Assembly: GCA_045114665.1 (NCBI GenBank)
Contig: JBGUKW010000206.1
Span: 1 to 8,451 of the forward strand
Reading direction: 5' to 3'
Length of the DNA: 8,451 nt
Source of the DNA: CADAWZ01 sp045114665
GTDB taxonomy: Bacteria > Vulcanimicrobiota > CADAWZ01
Shown: positions 1-6,893 of the stretch, piece after piece
How positions within the stretch are numbered: position 1 is the first letter of the stretch
Layout: every line of letters starts with the position of its first letter
Made by a program: the position numbers and the translations under genes
Notes under the pieces: model-generated
Databases searched by the model: none
What the model was told of the DNA's origin: nothing
The model's input: only the letters and a program-made list of their open reading frames with translations

Positions 1-2797
1 AAAATTCTTCAATCAATTTTTGCTTAGATCTCAATTCAATACTTGATTTCATCAATTTTTCTATTTTAGCTACAATTTCCTTATCTTCGCAGTTAGACTC
101 GTGATATTTTTCGACCAACATCAAAATATAGTCAATATTTACTTCTACTTGTTTTACGAGTTCCATTTCAAAAACAATGTCATCTTCTATATTTTCTTTG
201 TTTGGTTGTTTTCTATATTTATCATACAGATCATTATACATACCTGTATAATCCTGACAATCAAGTGGCTTTAATAAATCGTCAACTTCTTGAAATTCAT
301 CAAAACTCGAAAGTATATTTCGCAATTTCAAAATTTGTCCAAAATCAGCTATAAATTTTTTCTCCGCTTCTTCCCCCACTATTTTTTCACCTAAAGGAAA
401 TTGAGCTAACAAATCAAGGACACGCTTATTATAATTTTCCATATAATAATCGAAACTCTTTAAAAGAATTTTACCACTTGCATTTTCATCACCAAAAAGA
501 CCAAGTGCTTCTTCTGTCTCTCTGTCAAGATCTCTAAAACAGATGATATTTCCAAATGTTTTTACAGAATTTAATATCCTGTTTGTCCTTGAAAATGCTT
601 GAATAAGTCCGTGCATTTTTAAATTTTTATCAACCCACAGAGTATTTAATGTTGTTGCATCAAAACCTGTCAAAAACATATTAACAACAAGCAAAAGGTC
701 TATATCTTTGTTTTTCATTCTCTGTGAAAGGTCTTTATAATAATTTGGAAATTTATTTGCAGAAGTATCATAACTTGTCCCAAATAATTTATTGTAATCT
801 GCTATTGCTCTTTCCAAAAAATCTCTTGAACTCTCATCAAGATTTTCTGTGTTATCTGAATTTTCATCATCTAAAAATCCGTCTGGATCTTCCTCATTTT
901 GTCCATAGCTAAAAATCGTGGCTATTTTTAACTGCCTATTGGGTGGTAGCATTGCAAGCTGTTTTTTAAATTCTGTGTAATACTTTTTTACTGCTTCAAT
1001 AGATGAAACGGCAAATATTGAATTAAAACCATATAATTTCTTTTTTTCCCTCTGTTCCTTAATTTTTTTATTTAAAACCATTTCTTCTATATTCATCAAT
1101 TTATTAAAAGTATAATCAGCACCATTTCTCTTTGTCTTTTGATCAAAATGTTCCAAAATATATGATACAATATTTGAAATACGATCATCTGATAAAAGTG
1201 CCGATTCCGTGTTTATTGCTTCAACTTTTTTATCATTATTTTCATCTTTTTGGAACATCGTCCTTATATAATCAATTCTAAATGGAAGTACATTTTTGTC
1301 ATTAATTGCATTTATAATTGTATATGTATGTAATTTATCACCGAAAGCCTGTTCCGTTGTCTTCAAATTTGCTTTTTTACCAGAAAAAGCATTTTTTCTA
1401 AAAATAGGAGTTCCTGTAAATCCAAAAATGTAATATTTTTTAAAATGCTTTGTTATATTTGTGTGCATTTCACCAAATTGGCTTCTATGACATTCATCAA
1501 ATATCATAACAATGGGCTTATTGAATACTTCGCTTTTCTGATTCTTTTTATTAGTTATAAAATTGTTTAATTTCTGAATAGTTGTTACAATTATTTTGAC
1601 ATTACTGTCTTCAAGTTGTCTGCGTAATACTTCTGAACTTATATTTCCATTTACAGAACCTTCTTCAAATCTGTTAAATTCTCTCATTGTCTGATAATCT
1701 AAATCTTTTCTATCAACAACAAAAAGAACTTTATAAATATAATTAAGTCTTGAAGCAAGCTGTGCCGTTTTAAAACTCGTCAAAGTTTTACCGCTTCCTG
1801 TCGTATGCCAAATATAACCACCTGCTTTTAATGTTCCAAATTCTTTGGCATTTGTTGCTATTAAAATTCTCCTTAAAATTTTTTCTGTTGCAACAATTTG
1901 ATAAGGACGCATTACTAAAAGAAGTTTTTCAACAGTAAAAACACAATAACGAGCTAAAATATTTAAAAGAGTATGTCTTGAAAAAAATGTTTTTGTAAAA
2001 TCAACTAAATCAGGAATAATATTATTTTTTTCATCAGCCCAATAGGATGTAAATTCAAAACTATTACTTGTTTTTTGCAAACTTACTTTTTCACTGTTAT
2101 TTTTACTTTCTCTTATTGCTGAAATTCTTGTTGTATTTGAATAATATTTAGATTGAGTACCATTTGAAATAACGAATATCTGCACATATTGAAAAAGTTG
2201 ATCATCTGCCCAAAAACTATCTCTTTGATATCGTTCTATTTGATTAAAAGCCTCTTTAATAGAAACTCCTCTTCTTTTTAATTCAATATGAACGAGTGGC
2301 AATCCATTTACAAGTATAGTAACATCATATCTATTTTTATAATTGCCACCATCTGTGGAATATTGATTAATAACTTGTAAGTAATTACCTTGAACAGAAA
2401 CTCTATCAAATATTTTTATATTCTTTGTAAATCCATTATTACGCTTAAAAGGGTATTGAAAATCTTCTTGAAATCTTTTTGTTTTATCTTCTATTTTGTC
2501 TGTCTTAGGGGTTATATATTCATTATAAAATCTCTCCCACTCTTCGTCTAAAAAGCAAGACCATTCGGAATCTGCATTTAATCTTTCAATTTGTTTTCTC
2601 AAATTTTTTTTCAAAGAATCAGGATTATTTATTTCAGGAGCATATTCATATCCCTGTCCTTCTAATAATTTTATAAATTCTTTTTCCAAATCAGCTTCAG
2701 ATTGATAACGATTAGAATTTCTACTCGGTTCAGGATTGTATTCTGTAACAACTGTTGAATCATTTGTAGATATTAAAATATTGTAAGTACTGTTCAT
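1..2797 (-). CDS. hsdR: Type I restriction endonuclease subunit R (HsdR), EcoR124I-like, 3'-truncated by the window edge
   Basis: This is the motor and nuclease subunit of a type I restriction-modification complex. It translocates unmodified DNA using ATP and cleaves it at a distance, working with HsdM and HsdS. I followed 932 codons without a stop; the C-terminus lies off the left edge (EcoR124I HsdR is about 1040 aa, so roughly 100 residues are missing). The N-terminal PD-(D/E)xK nuclease has D158, E172 and K174, with the D-x13-E-x-K spacing of EcoR124I, followed by a QxxxY motif at Q186-Y190. The SF2 helicase part has Walker A GSGKT near 334-338, the DECH box at 434-437, TGTP at 461-464, TGFD at 710-713 and QAFSRTNR at 733-740. 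An in-frame TAG at 2813-2815 and the absence of other start codons fix the ATG at 2797. All visible catalytic motifs are intact, so the protein is probably active. No hsdM or hsdS is in the window; they may follow on the left. The gene looks somewhat more AT-rich than its neighbours, which fits horizontal transfer but is only an impression from spot counts. Confidence 0.96.
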   Translation of the reverse strand, partial: MNSTYNILISTNDSTVVTEYNPEPSRNSNRYQSEADLEKEFIKLLEGQGYEYAPEINNPDSLKKNLRKQIERLNADSEWSCFLDEEWERFYNEYITPKTDKIEDKTKRFQEDFQYPFKRNNGFTKNIKIFDRVSVQGNYLQVINQYSTDGGNYKNRYDVTILVNGLPLVHIELKRRGVSIKEAFNQIERYQRDSFWADDQLFQYVQIFVISNGTQSKYYSNTTRISAIRESKNNSEKVSLQKTSNSFEFTSYWADEKNNIIPDLVDFTKTFFSRHTLLNILARYCVFTVEKLLLVMRPYQIVATEKILRRILIATNAKEFGTLKAGGYIWHTTGSGKTLTSFKTAQLASRLNYIYKVLFVVDRKDLDYQTMREFNRFEEGSVNGNISSEVLRRQLEDSNVKIIVTTIQKLNNFITNKKNQKSEVFNKPIVMIFDECHRSQFGEMHTNITKHFKKYYIFGFTGTPIFRKNAFSGKKANLKTTEQAFGDKLHTYTIINAINDKNVLPFRIDYIRTMFQKDENNDKKVEAINTESALLSDDRISNIVSYILEHFDQKTKRNGADYTFNKLMNIEEMVLNKKIKEQREKKKLYGFNSIFAVSSIEAVKKYYTEFKKQLAMLPPNRQLKIATIFSYGQNEEDPDGFLDDENSDNTENLDESSRDFLERAIADYNKLFGTSYDTSANKFPNYYKDLSQRMKNKDIDLLLVVNMFLTGFDATTLNTLWVDKNLKMHGLIQAFSRTNRILNSVKTFGNIICFRDLDRETEEALGLFGDENASGKILLKSFDYYMENYNKRVLDLLAQFPLGEKIVGEEAEKKFIADFGQILKLRNILSSFDEFQEVDDLLKPLDCQDYTGMYNDLYDKYRKQPNKENIEDDIVFEMELVKQVEVNIDYILMLVEKYHESNCEDKEIVAKIEKLMKSSIELRSKQKLIEEF

Positions 2798-2809
2798 CTT
2801 TGTATTTTT

Positions 2810-2814
2810 CCCCT
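2810..2814 (-). promoter_or_regulatory. Ribosome binding site of hsdR (AGGGG, long spacing)
   Basis: AGGGG lies 12 nt upstream of the hsdR ATG. This is further away and a weaker match than the GGAGG sites 5 nt from the start of other genes here, which suggests modest translation of the restriction subunit. It overlaps the in-frame stop that fixes the start. Confidence 0.5.
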
Positions 2815-2849
2815 AATTATAAAGAACAATTTTTTCTCACATAATTTTT

Positions 2850-2878
2850 ATTATATCAGACTATTTACTAAAATGCAA
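2850..2878 (-). promoter_or_regulatory. Sigma-70-type promoter of hsdR
   Basis: On the minus strand TTGCAT (2873-2878) and a perfect TATAAT (2850-2855) are separated by exactly 17 nt. The -35 matches the consensus at only three of six positions; the -10 is perfect. Transcription would begin near 2843, giving a leader of about 45 nt before the hsdR ATG. With the strong terminator upstream at 3051-3090, this suggests hsdR is transcribed independently of the five genes to its right. Confidence 0.65.
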
Positions 2879-2915
2879 ACGAAAAAAGAGTGTGTGCAAA
2901 AATTTCTGTAAATTT

Positions 2916-3031
2916 AAAAATGAGTATTTAGTTTTCTGTGTAATGCAATGAACTGAATAGAGCGAAGCGGAGTTGAAGTGAATGTATTATACAGAAAACT
3001 ATTTCGATAAATACAGAAAAAACTCATTTTT
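2916..3031. repeat. Outer inverted repeat enclosing the MITE-like core
   Basis: AAAAATGAGT at 2916-2925 is the exact reverse complement of ACTCATTTTT at 3022-3031. GTATTT (2924-2929) is also the reverse complement of AAATAC (3009-3014). Together with the inner repeat this makes a long imperfect palindrome able to form a cruciform, or a branched hairpin if transcribed. The right arm also repeats TACAGAAAA (2990-2998 and 3012-3020). Whether the outer arms belong to the element or to the site it entered is unclear. Confidence 0.6.
2930..3000. repeat. 71-bp MITE-like element with 18-bp terminal inverted repeats
   Basis: The left end AGTTTTCTGTGTAATGCA (2930-2947) matches the reverse complement of the right end (2983-3000) at 16 of 18 positions, the outermost ten perfectly. 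ATTT occurs directly outside both ends (2926-2929 and 3001-3004), as a 4-bp target duplication would. The core (2948-2982) is richer in G and C than its surroundings and contains AGCGAAGCGGAG. It has no coding capacity. This architecture fits a miniature inverted-repeat element, but one copy in one window cannot prove mobility; a structured RNA or a protein-binding palindrome are alternatives. Confidence 0.45.
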
Positions 3032-3050
3032 TGCTTGCCATATCCCTGCA

Positions 3051-3090
3051 AAAAAAGCGTGAGGAAAAAATTCTTTCCTCACGCTTTTTT
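3051..3090 (-). terminator. Rho-independent terminator of the peptidase gene (bidirectional form)
   Basis: GCGTGAGGAAA (3057-3067) pairs perfectly with TTTCCTCACGC (3074-3084) around a 6-nt loop. Flanking A and T tracts extend the stem by six more pairs and supply the U-run on either strand. It starts 16 nt past the peptidase stop codon, so it should end the right-hand transcript and shield hsdR. The symmetry would also stop any plus-strand transcript entering from the left. Confidence 0.9.
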
Positions 3091-3106
3091 ATATCCCATT
3101 TACTAT

Positions 3107-4543
3107 CTATTTATTTAAATTTTCTCTCATTAAGTCGTATTCAGGAAGAACTATAGGTGTCTTGTTAAGCAAATCGAGAACATCTTTTGAGAGATATTTT
3201 TTGTTTACAATGAATTGATATACATTGTCATCAACCCAGTTGTCATACATTGTGAAATAACCTGCATCACCTGGTGTTTTGCCCCAACTATTTTTTACAC
3301 ACCATTTGGTTATCTTGCCATTTACTTCATCATAACCTGTTACAAGCATAGCGTGGTTTGCAACACTTGAACCATATAAATATCTTTCTTTCTTAGGCAT
3401 TTTTGTATTAATTCCGAGAAGTGATGAATAATCATACAAATCCTCATACATAACACCAAGTTTTCTATCCATATCATGTGAAGCATCTGCAGCAAACCAT
3501 ACTGGCTCACCAGCTTTGATTGATGCCTTAGCAACTTCTTTGAATTTATCCAATTCTATATTGATCATTGGGAGATCTTTTGAATCATACATATTTCTAT
3601 TGTTCTCAATGACATAATACTCATTGTAATTCCAAGCTGGATTAGAGAAAATGGAGATATAATCTTTGAGATTTACTCCCAAACTCTTATAAAATTCAAC
3701 AGGTGTTACCATTTTTGATTCTGTAATTTTTTTGTCTTTCTTAGTCTCAAAACGGAGATTGAATTTTTGTGGAGGCTCACCAAGGCACATTGAAAGGAGA
3801 GAATAGACTTCTGACAAATCTTTTTCTTTTACCTGTCTTAGCTCATCAACACTCTTACCCTGTTTTGCAAGGTCTCTGATTTCAGCAGCATGTTTGCGAA
3901 GAAGTCCTTCAAGAACATAGTTCATTGTAGTTGTATTATTTGAATGTACTGTTTCAGCCATTGCATAATTTGGAACAACACCATATTTTTCAATTATGTC
4001 TGAAGCATAAGTCCAATGCCCGCCATCACTTATTGGATCTTTTAGCCAAATGCGAAGATTTCTATCCATAATATCTCTATCAGCATATTTTATCATCATC
4101 TCATAGAACATATTTGCTTTTTCGAGCTTATCATAGAATGTATTGTAATTTTGTGAAAATTCAAAATCTGCCACTCCATATTTTTCAACAACCTTTGGAC
4201 TTAGCATACCAAGAGCAGCAAAAAGCCAACATCTTCCAGATCTCTTTTGATCGCTAACAGCCCCTGTATCTATTTTAGTTGAAAAGAATTTATCTTTTGA
4301 CTGAAGAACAGATCTTTTTTCCGACAAATCATTCAAATTTTGAGCAGAAACTGCATTTATTTTCCCGTCATAAGGTTTTGCAGATGAAAATTTCTTCAAC
4401 ATATCTGCATTTATTCCACCAACTCCAGAAACAACAGAAGAAGATGTTGTAACTGCAGTTGAATTATCTGCACAAAAAGCTGGACATGGTGCTAAAGACA
4501 AAACCATGCATGCTGTAGTAGCCCAAAGTATCTTTTTTAGCAT
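3107..4543 (-). CDS. Exported bleomycin-hydrolase/PepC-type cysteine aminopeptidase (peptidase family C1B)
   Basis: This papain-fold peptidase removes N-terminal residues from peptides; family members are hexameric barrels with inward-facing active sites. The catalytic set is complete: oxyanion Q99 and C105 in QKRSGRCW, H397 in SVANHAMLVTGYD and N418 in VKNSWG. The region W436-V446 and the ending VLPEYDLM match the family's C-terminal signature, whose tail enters the active site in bleomycin hydrolases. The 478-aa length is a typical enzyme (about 450 aa) plus an export signal: Lys3-Lys4, a hydrophobic stretch to about residue 18 and a likely cleavage near residues 24-25 (PAFCA/DN), followed by a Ser/Thr-rich linker to about 43. 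Most characterised relatives are cytosolic, so export is unusual. The cysteines do not form a good lipobox. The start is ATG 4543, not the TTG at 4555, because that TTG overlaps the GGAGG ribosome binding site. It lies 36 nt behind the flavoprotein gene, probably on one transcript, and is followed by the terminator. Confidence 0.93.
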   Translation of the reverse strand: MLKKILWATTACMVLSLAPCPAFCADNSTAVTTSSSVVSGVGGINADMLKKFSSAKPYDGKINAVSAQNLNDLSEKRSVLQSKDKFFSTKIDTGAVSDQKRSGRCWLFAALGMLSPKVVEKYGVADFEFSQNYNTFYDKLEKANMFYEMMIKYADRDIMDRNLRIWLKDPISDGGHWTYASDIIEKYGVVPNYAMAETVHSNNTTTMNYVLEGLLRKHAAEIRDLAKQGKSVDELRQVKEKDLSEVYSLLSMCLGEPPQKFNLRFETKKDKKITESKMVTPVEFYKSLGVNLKDYISIFSNPAWNYNEYYVIENNRNMYDSKDLPMINIELDKFKEVAKASIKAGEPVWFAADASHDMDRKLGVMYEDLYDYSSLLGINTKMPKKERYLYGSSVANHAMLVTGYDEVNGKITKWCVKNSWGKTPGDAGYFTMYDNWVDDNVYQFIVNKKYLSKDVLDLLNKTPIVLPEYDLMRENLNK

Positions 4544-4548
4544 TAAAT

Positions 4549-4553
4549 CCTCC
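4549..4553 (-). promoter_or_regulatory. Ribosome binding site that fixes the peptidase start
   Basis: GGAGG ends 5 nt before ATG 4543. The alternative upstream TTG (4553-4555) runs into this motif, so the four extra residues of the longer frame (M-E-D-L) are not translated. The corrected N-terminus is MLKKILW, a standard signal-peptide start. Confidence 0.88.
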
Positions 4554-4579
4554 AAATTTTTAAAATTTTAAAATAAAAA

Positions 4580-5839
4580 TTACTGACAAGCACTCTTTCC
4601 TGCAGAAAAACCAGTGGAAAAAGCTGCCTGTAGATTAAATCCACCTATATAGCCATCTACATCTATTACTTCACCGACGAAATAAAGCCCTTTAACTATT
4701 TTAGATTCCATAGTTCGTGGGTCTAAATCCTTTGTGTCAACTCCTCCCTGTGTTACTTCAGCCTCGGACATTCCCCTTGGCTTTGTAATTGTAAGAGTAA
4801 AATTCTTTAGTATTTCAACCATTCTATTTTTGTCTTTAGATGTCAACTGAATACACTGTTTAGAGCCTTGAAGTCCAGATTCTTGAATAAATACAGAAAT
4901 AAGTTTTTGTGGCATATACTCATCGAGCATATTTTTAACAAGTTTCTTTCTATTTTTTTCAATATCGGCTTCAAATCTTGCAAGTAATTTATCTTTTGCA
5001 ACAGCAGGCTTAAAATCAATAGAAATAGTTGTCTTTGATTTTTCGGAAAGACAGACAACAGCACGCCTACTCAAATATAATATAATAGGTCCAGAAAGTC
5101 CGTAAGATGTAAAGACCATCTCACCAAATTTCTGTTCAATTACTTTCCCATCTGCCTTTAAAGTTGCCTTTACATTTTTTAAACTAAGTCCTTCAAGTGC
5201 AAAACTTATATGTGATTCTGCAACTTCAAGAGGAACTAACGAAGGTCTTGGTTGTATAACATTATGACCAGTTTTTCTTGCAAAAATATATCCATCTCCC
5301 GTTGAACCAGTCCATGGATAACTCATTCCACCAGTTGCAACAATAACTTTTGAACAAGGAACAACTTCTTTTTGAGCAGTTCTTACAGCAGAGACAGCTC
5401 CATTTTCTGTTATTATCTCTATTATTGGAGTATTAAACTTAAAAGTTACATTCTTTTTTGTAAGTTCTTTTACAAGTGTGTCTCTTATATCTTTTGCCTT
5501 TTCACTTACAGGGAACATTCTCTTTCCTCTATCAGGCTTACAAGGGACTCCTCTCTGCTCAAAAAATTTCAAAAGATCAGCTGGTCCAAATTTGTTAAAA
5601 GATGAATGAAGAAATTGTGATCCCTTTGGATATCCTTCAAAAAGTTCATCAACTCTTCCAACTTGATGTGTTAAATTACATTTTCCCTTGCCAGTTACCA
5701 AAAGTTTTGTTCCAAACTCTGGCATTTTATCAAAAATAATTACTTTGTTATTAGAATTGGAAGATGCAGATATTCCAGCCATCATTCCTGCTGGGCCGCC
5801 TCCAATTATTACTATTTGATTATTATTCGAAATTTTCAT
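4580..5839 (-). CDS. BaiN/HI0933/YhiN-family FAD oxidoreductase, probable 23S rRNA dihydrouridine synthase (RdsA)
   Basis: This is a Rossmann-fold flavoprotein of 419 aa, about the usual length for the family. The FAD-binding GGGPAG is at 13-18, the family signature GKGKCNLT at 50-57, ATGG at 168-171, TGSTGDGY at 177-184, EVTQGGV at 361-367 and the C-terminal FAD contact segment GEVIDVDGYIGGFNLQ at 389-404. As I recall, the E. coli member YhiN was shown to make dihydrouridine in 23S rRNA (RdsA), while the Clostridium BaiN name comes from bile-acid metabolism. Without bile-acid genes around it, the rRNA role is the more likely one, but this is inferred from family membership. The start is ATG 5839; the TTG at 5848 of the longer frame overlaps the G-run of the ribosome binding site. 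The gene follows the MEMO-like gene after a 179-nt gap and precedes the exported peptidase by 36 nt. No motif is missing. Confidence 0.92.
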   Translation of the reverse strand: MKISNNNQIVIIGGGPAGMMAGISASSNSNNKVIIFDKMPEFGTKLLVTGKGKCNLTHQVGRVDELFEGYPKGSQFLHSSFNKFGPADLLKFFEQRGVPCKPDRGKRMFPVSEKAKDIRDTLVKELTKKNVTFKFNTPIIEIITENGAVSAVRTAQKEVVPCSKVIVATGGMSYPWTGSTGDGYIFARKTGHNVIQPRPSLVPLEVAESHISFALEGLSLKNVKATLKADGKVIEQKFGEMVFTSYGLSGPIILYLSRRAVVCLSEKSKTTISIDFKPAVAKDKLLARFEADIEKNRKKLVKNMLDEYMPQKLISVFIQESGLQGSKQCIQLTSKDKNRMVEILKNFTLTITKPRGMSEAEVTQGGVDTKDLDPRTMESKIVKGLYFVGEVIDVDGYIGGFNLQAAFSTGFSAGKSACQ

Positions 5840-5841
5840 TT

Positions 5842-5846
5842 CCCCC
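5842..5846 (-). promoter_or_regulatory. G-run ribosome binding site of the flavoprotein gene, close to its start
   Basis: GGGGG lies only 2 nt upstream of ATG 5839, closer than the usual 5-9 nt, so initiation may be weak. The competing TTG at 5848 has no purine-rich site at a sensible distance, and the ATG places the protein start just before the FAD-binding strand, which favours the ATG. Confidence 0.5.
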
Positions 5847-5941
5847 AATCTATATATCTTCTCTCTTCTGTCTTATCCTCTTTTATATTTTTAATAATCG
5901 CAATATGTCTTCCGTCCTACTACCCAATTTTCAAAAATACT

Positions 5942-5969
5942 AATATAACTTTTTAGGGAATGTTGTTGA
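5942..5969 (-). promoter_or_regulatory. Weak promoter candidate in the gap before the flavoprotein gene
   Basis: The 179-nt gap 5840-6018 is the largest within the five-gene run. On the minus strand TCAACA (5964-5969, four of six consensus positions) and TATATT (5942-5947, five of six) are 16 nt apart, which would give a leader of about 95 nt. There is no convincing terminator after the MEMO-like gene, so read-through from upstream is equally possible. Nothing else recognisable is in the gap. Confidence 0.3.
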
Positions 5970-6018
5970 CATACTCCCAATAAATAAATTTAGGGGCATT
6001 ACGGTGCTTTTCGGTAAA

Positions 6019-6888
6019 CTATTTTGTAAAAAGCACTGAGGAATAAGTAACAAAACTTGAATTACGAGTATTAAAAATATCCCTCACCGCATTACTCGTT
6101 GTATAATCAATCAAAACTCCCTTTTCAGCTCCTAAAGACTTACAAGCCCCAACAGTTGCAGAAATAGCTCCTGCTCCACAGGCACATCTTGTTCTTTCTG
6201 CTATATAAAGAAGGTCTTTATAATCCATTGTTTTTAATTTTTCTATAAAAGGCATATCATTTTCTGCCTTAACTTTTTGTTCCGCATCTTCTATATCACC
6301 ATAAGGCAAAAAATTATAATTATAACCATAATGTGTCATATCTGAAGAGGCAAGAATAAAAAACTTCTTATTCAAATTTTTAAGTGCCTTCCCCAATTCC
6401 ACTCCAAATTCATAAGATGATTTTATTGGAGGACAAGCTATTGGAATAATTTTTGCCTGTGAAAAAAGATGAGTTATAAAAGGAATTTGAACTTCAATAG
6501 AATGTTCTTTTTCATGGGCTCTTGCAGATAAGAAAGTGCCTATTTTTTTATAAAGATATTCAACAGTTTCAGAATCTATTTCAACATTTCCCAAAGGAGT
6601 TTCCCAAGCACCTGAAGGATAAACAGAAATTTTATTCACTCCATAGTGATGAACAGCTCCAAAAATAATAAAAGTATCTGGAGCATTTTGTGGATCAATA
6701 CTCATAAGAGCCTTTAAAGCCGTTTTTCCTGAAAAAACCCAACCAGCATGCGGAACTAAAGCCCCAACAGCATTTGGATCGACTGTTACTTTTCCAATGC
6801 TTTTTATAAGTTCTAATATCAATTCAGAACAGGAGGAAAAATCACGAGGATAAAACATATCTGCAACCGCACAAGACCTTATAGGCAT
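6019..6888 (-). CDS. MEMO1-like protein / AmmeMemoRadiSam system protein B
   Basis: This 289-aa protein belongs to the MEMO1 family, related in fold to LigB-type extradiol dioxygenases. Human MEMO1 binds a metal (copper or iron has been reported) through histidines and a cysteine. The corresponding positions are present: H47 in PHAGWVFSG, H80-H81 in GAVHHYG, EHSIEVQIPF around 128-137, D183 and H186 in SSDMTHYG, and C237 in CGAGAI. The bacterial role is unknown. It is often found with an AMMECR1-domain protein and a radical-SAM protein, hence the system name, but neither is in this window. The start is ATG 6888 with GGAGG 5 nt upstream; the longer frame from TTG 6900 begins at the ribosome binding site and adds four false residues. 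It follows the esterase gene by 57 nt, probably in one operon. C235 next to C237 gives a CAC pair that could also contact metal. Confidence 0.9.
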   Translation of the reverse strand: MPIRSCAVADMFYPRDFSSCSELILELIKSIGKVTVDPNAVGALVPHAGWVFSGKTALKALMSIDPQNAPDTFIIFGAVHHYGVNKISVYPSGAWETPLGNVEIDSETVEYLYKKIGTFLSARAHEKEHSIEVQIPFITHLFSQAKIIPIACPPIKSSYEFGVELGKALKNLNKKFFILASSDMTHYGYNYNFLPYGDIEDAEQKVKAENDMPFIEKLKTMDYKDLLYIAERTRCACGAGAISATVGACKSLGAEKGVLIDYTTSNAVRDIFNTRNSSFVTYSSVLFTK

Positions 6889-6893
6889 AATAA

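Larger units (their letters stand above)
2798..3106. other. Gene-free stretch between the peptidase gene and hsdR
   Basis: This stretch of 309 nt holds no credible reading frame. From right to left it contains the terminator of the peptidase gene, a nested inverted repeat with a MITE-like core, the hsdR promoter and the hsdR ribosome binding site. I see no tRNA or riboswitch I can recognise. Confidence 0.8.

Noticed and set aside
724..912. A 62-aa plus-strand reading frame
   Set aside because: It lies wholly inside hsdR on the opposite strand, has no ribosome binding site or recognisable motif, and hsdR is uninterrupted here with conserved motifs just to its left.
2986..2991. A TATAAT on the minus strand inside the right terminal repeat
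   Set aside because: The position 17 nt upstream reads GTATTT, not a -35, and the better promoter for hsdR is at 2850-2878. It could contribute weakly but I do not call it.
3340..3534. A second minus-strand frame within the peptidase gene
   Set aside because: It overlaps the catalytic histidine region of the peptidase in another frame; the peptidase frame is continuous and matches its family throughout.
4501..4543. Possible lipoprotein signal at the start of the exported peptidase
   Set aside because: The candidate cysteines at residues 12, 20 and 24 are not preceded by a good lipobox (proline or a bulky residue directly before the two later ones, and the first is too early), so ordinary signal peptidase I cleavage is more likely.
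4843..5064. A second minus-strand frame within the flavoprotein gene
   Set aside because: It is an out-of-frame shadow of the flavoprotein coding sequence without a start signal.
5372..5605. A 77-aa plus-strand reading frame
   Set aside because: It is antisense to the flavoprotein gene in a region that encodes conserved family sequence, and its composition (rich in Ser, Tyr and Phe) is typical of a shadow frame.
5966..5971. A perfect TTGACA on the plus strand in the gap 5840-6018
   Set aside because: No acceptable -10 hexamer lies 16-18 nt downstream and there is no plus-strand gene for it to serve.
5956..5978. Possible stem between GGGA and TCCC in the gap after the MEMO-like gene
   Set aside because: Only a few pairs form around an uneven internal loop, without a following U-run on the minus strand, so it is not a convincing terminator.
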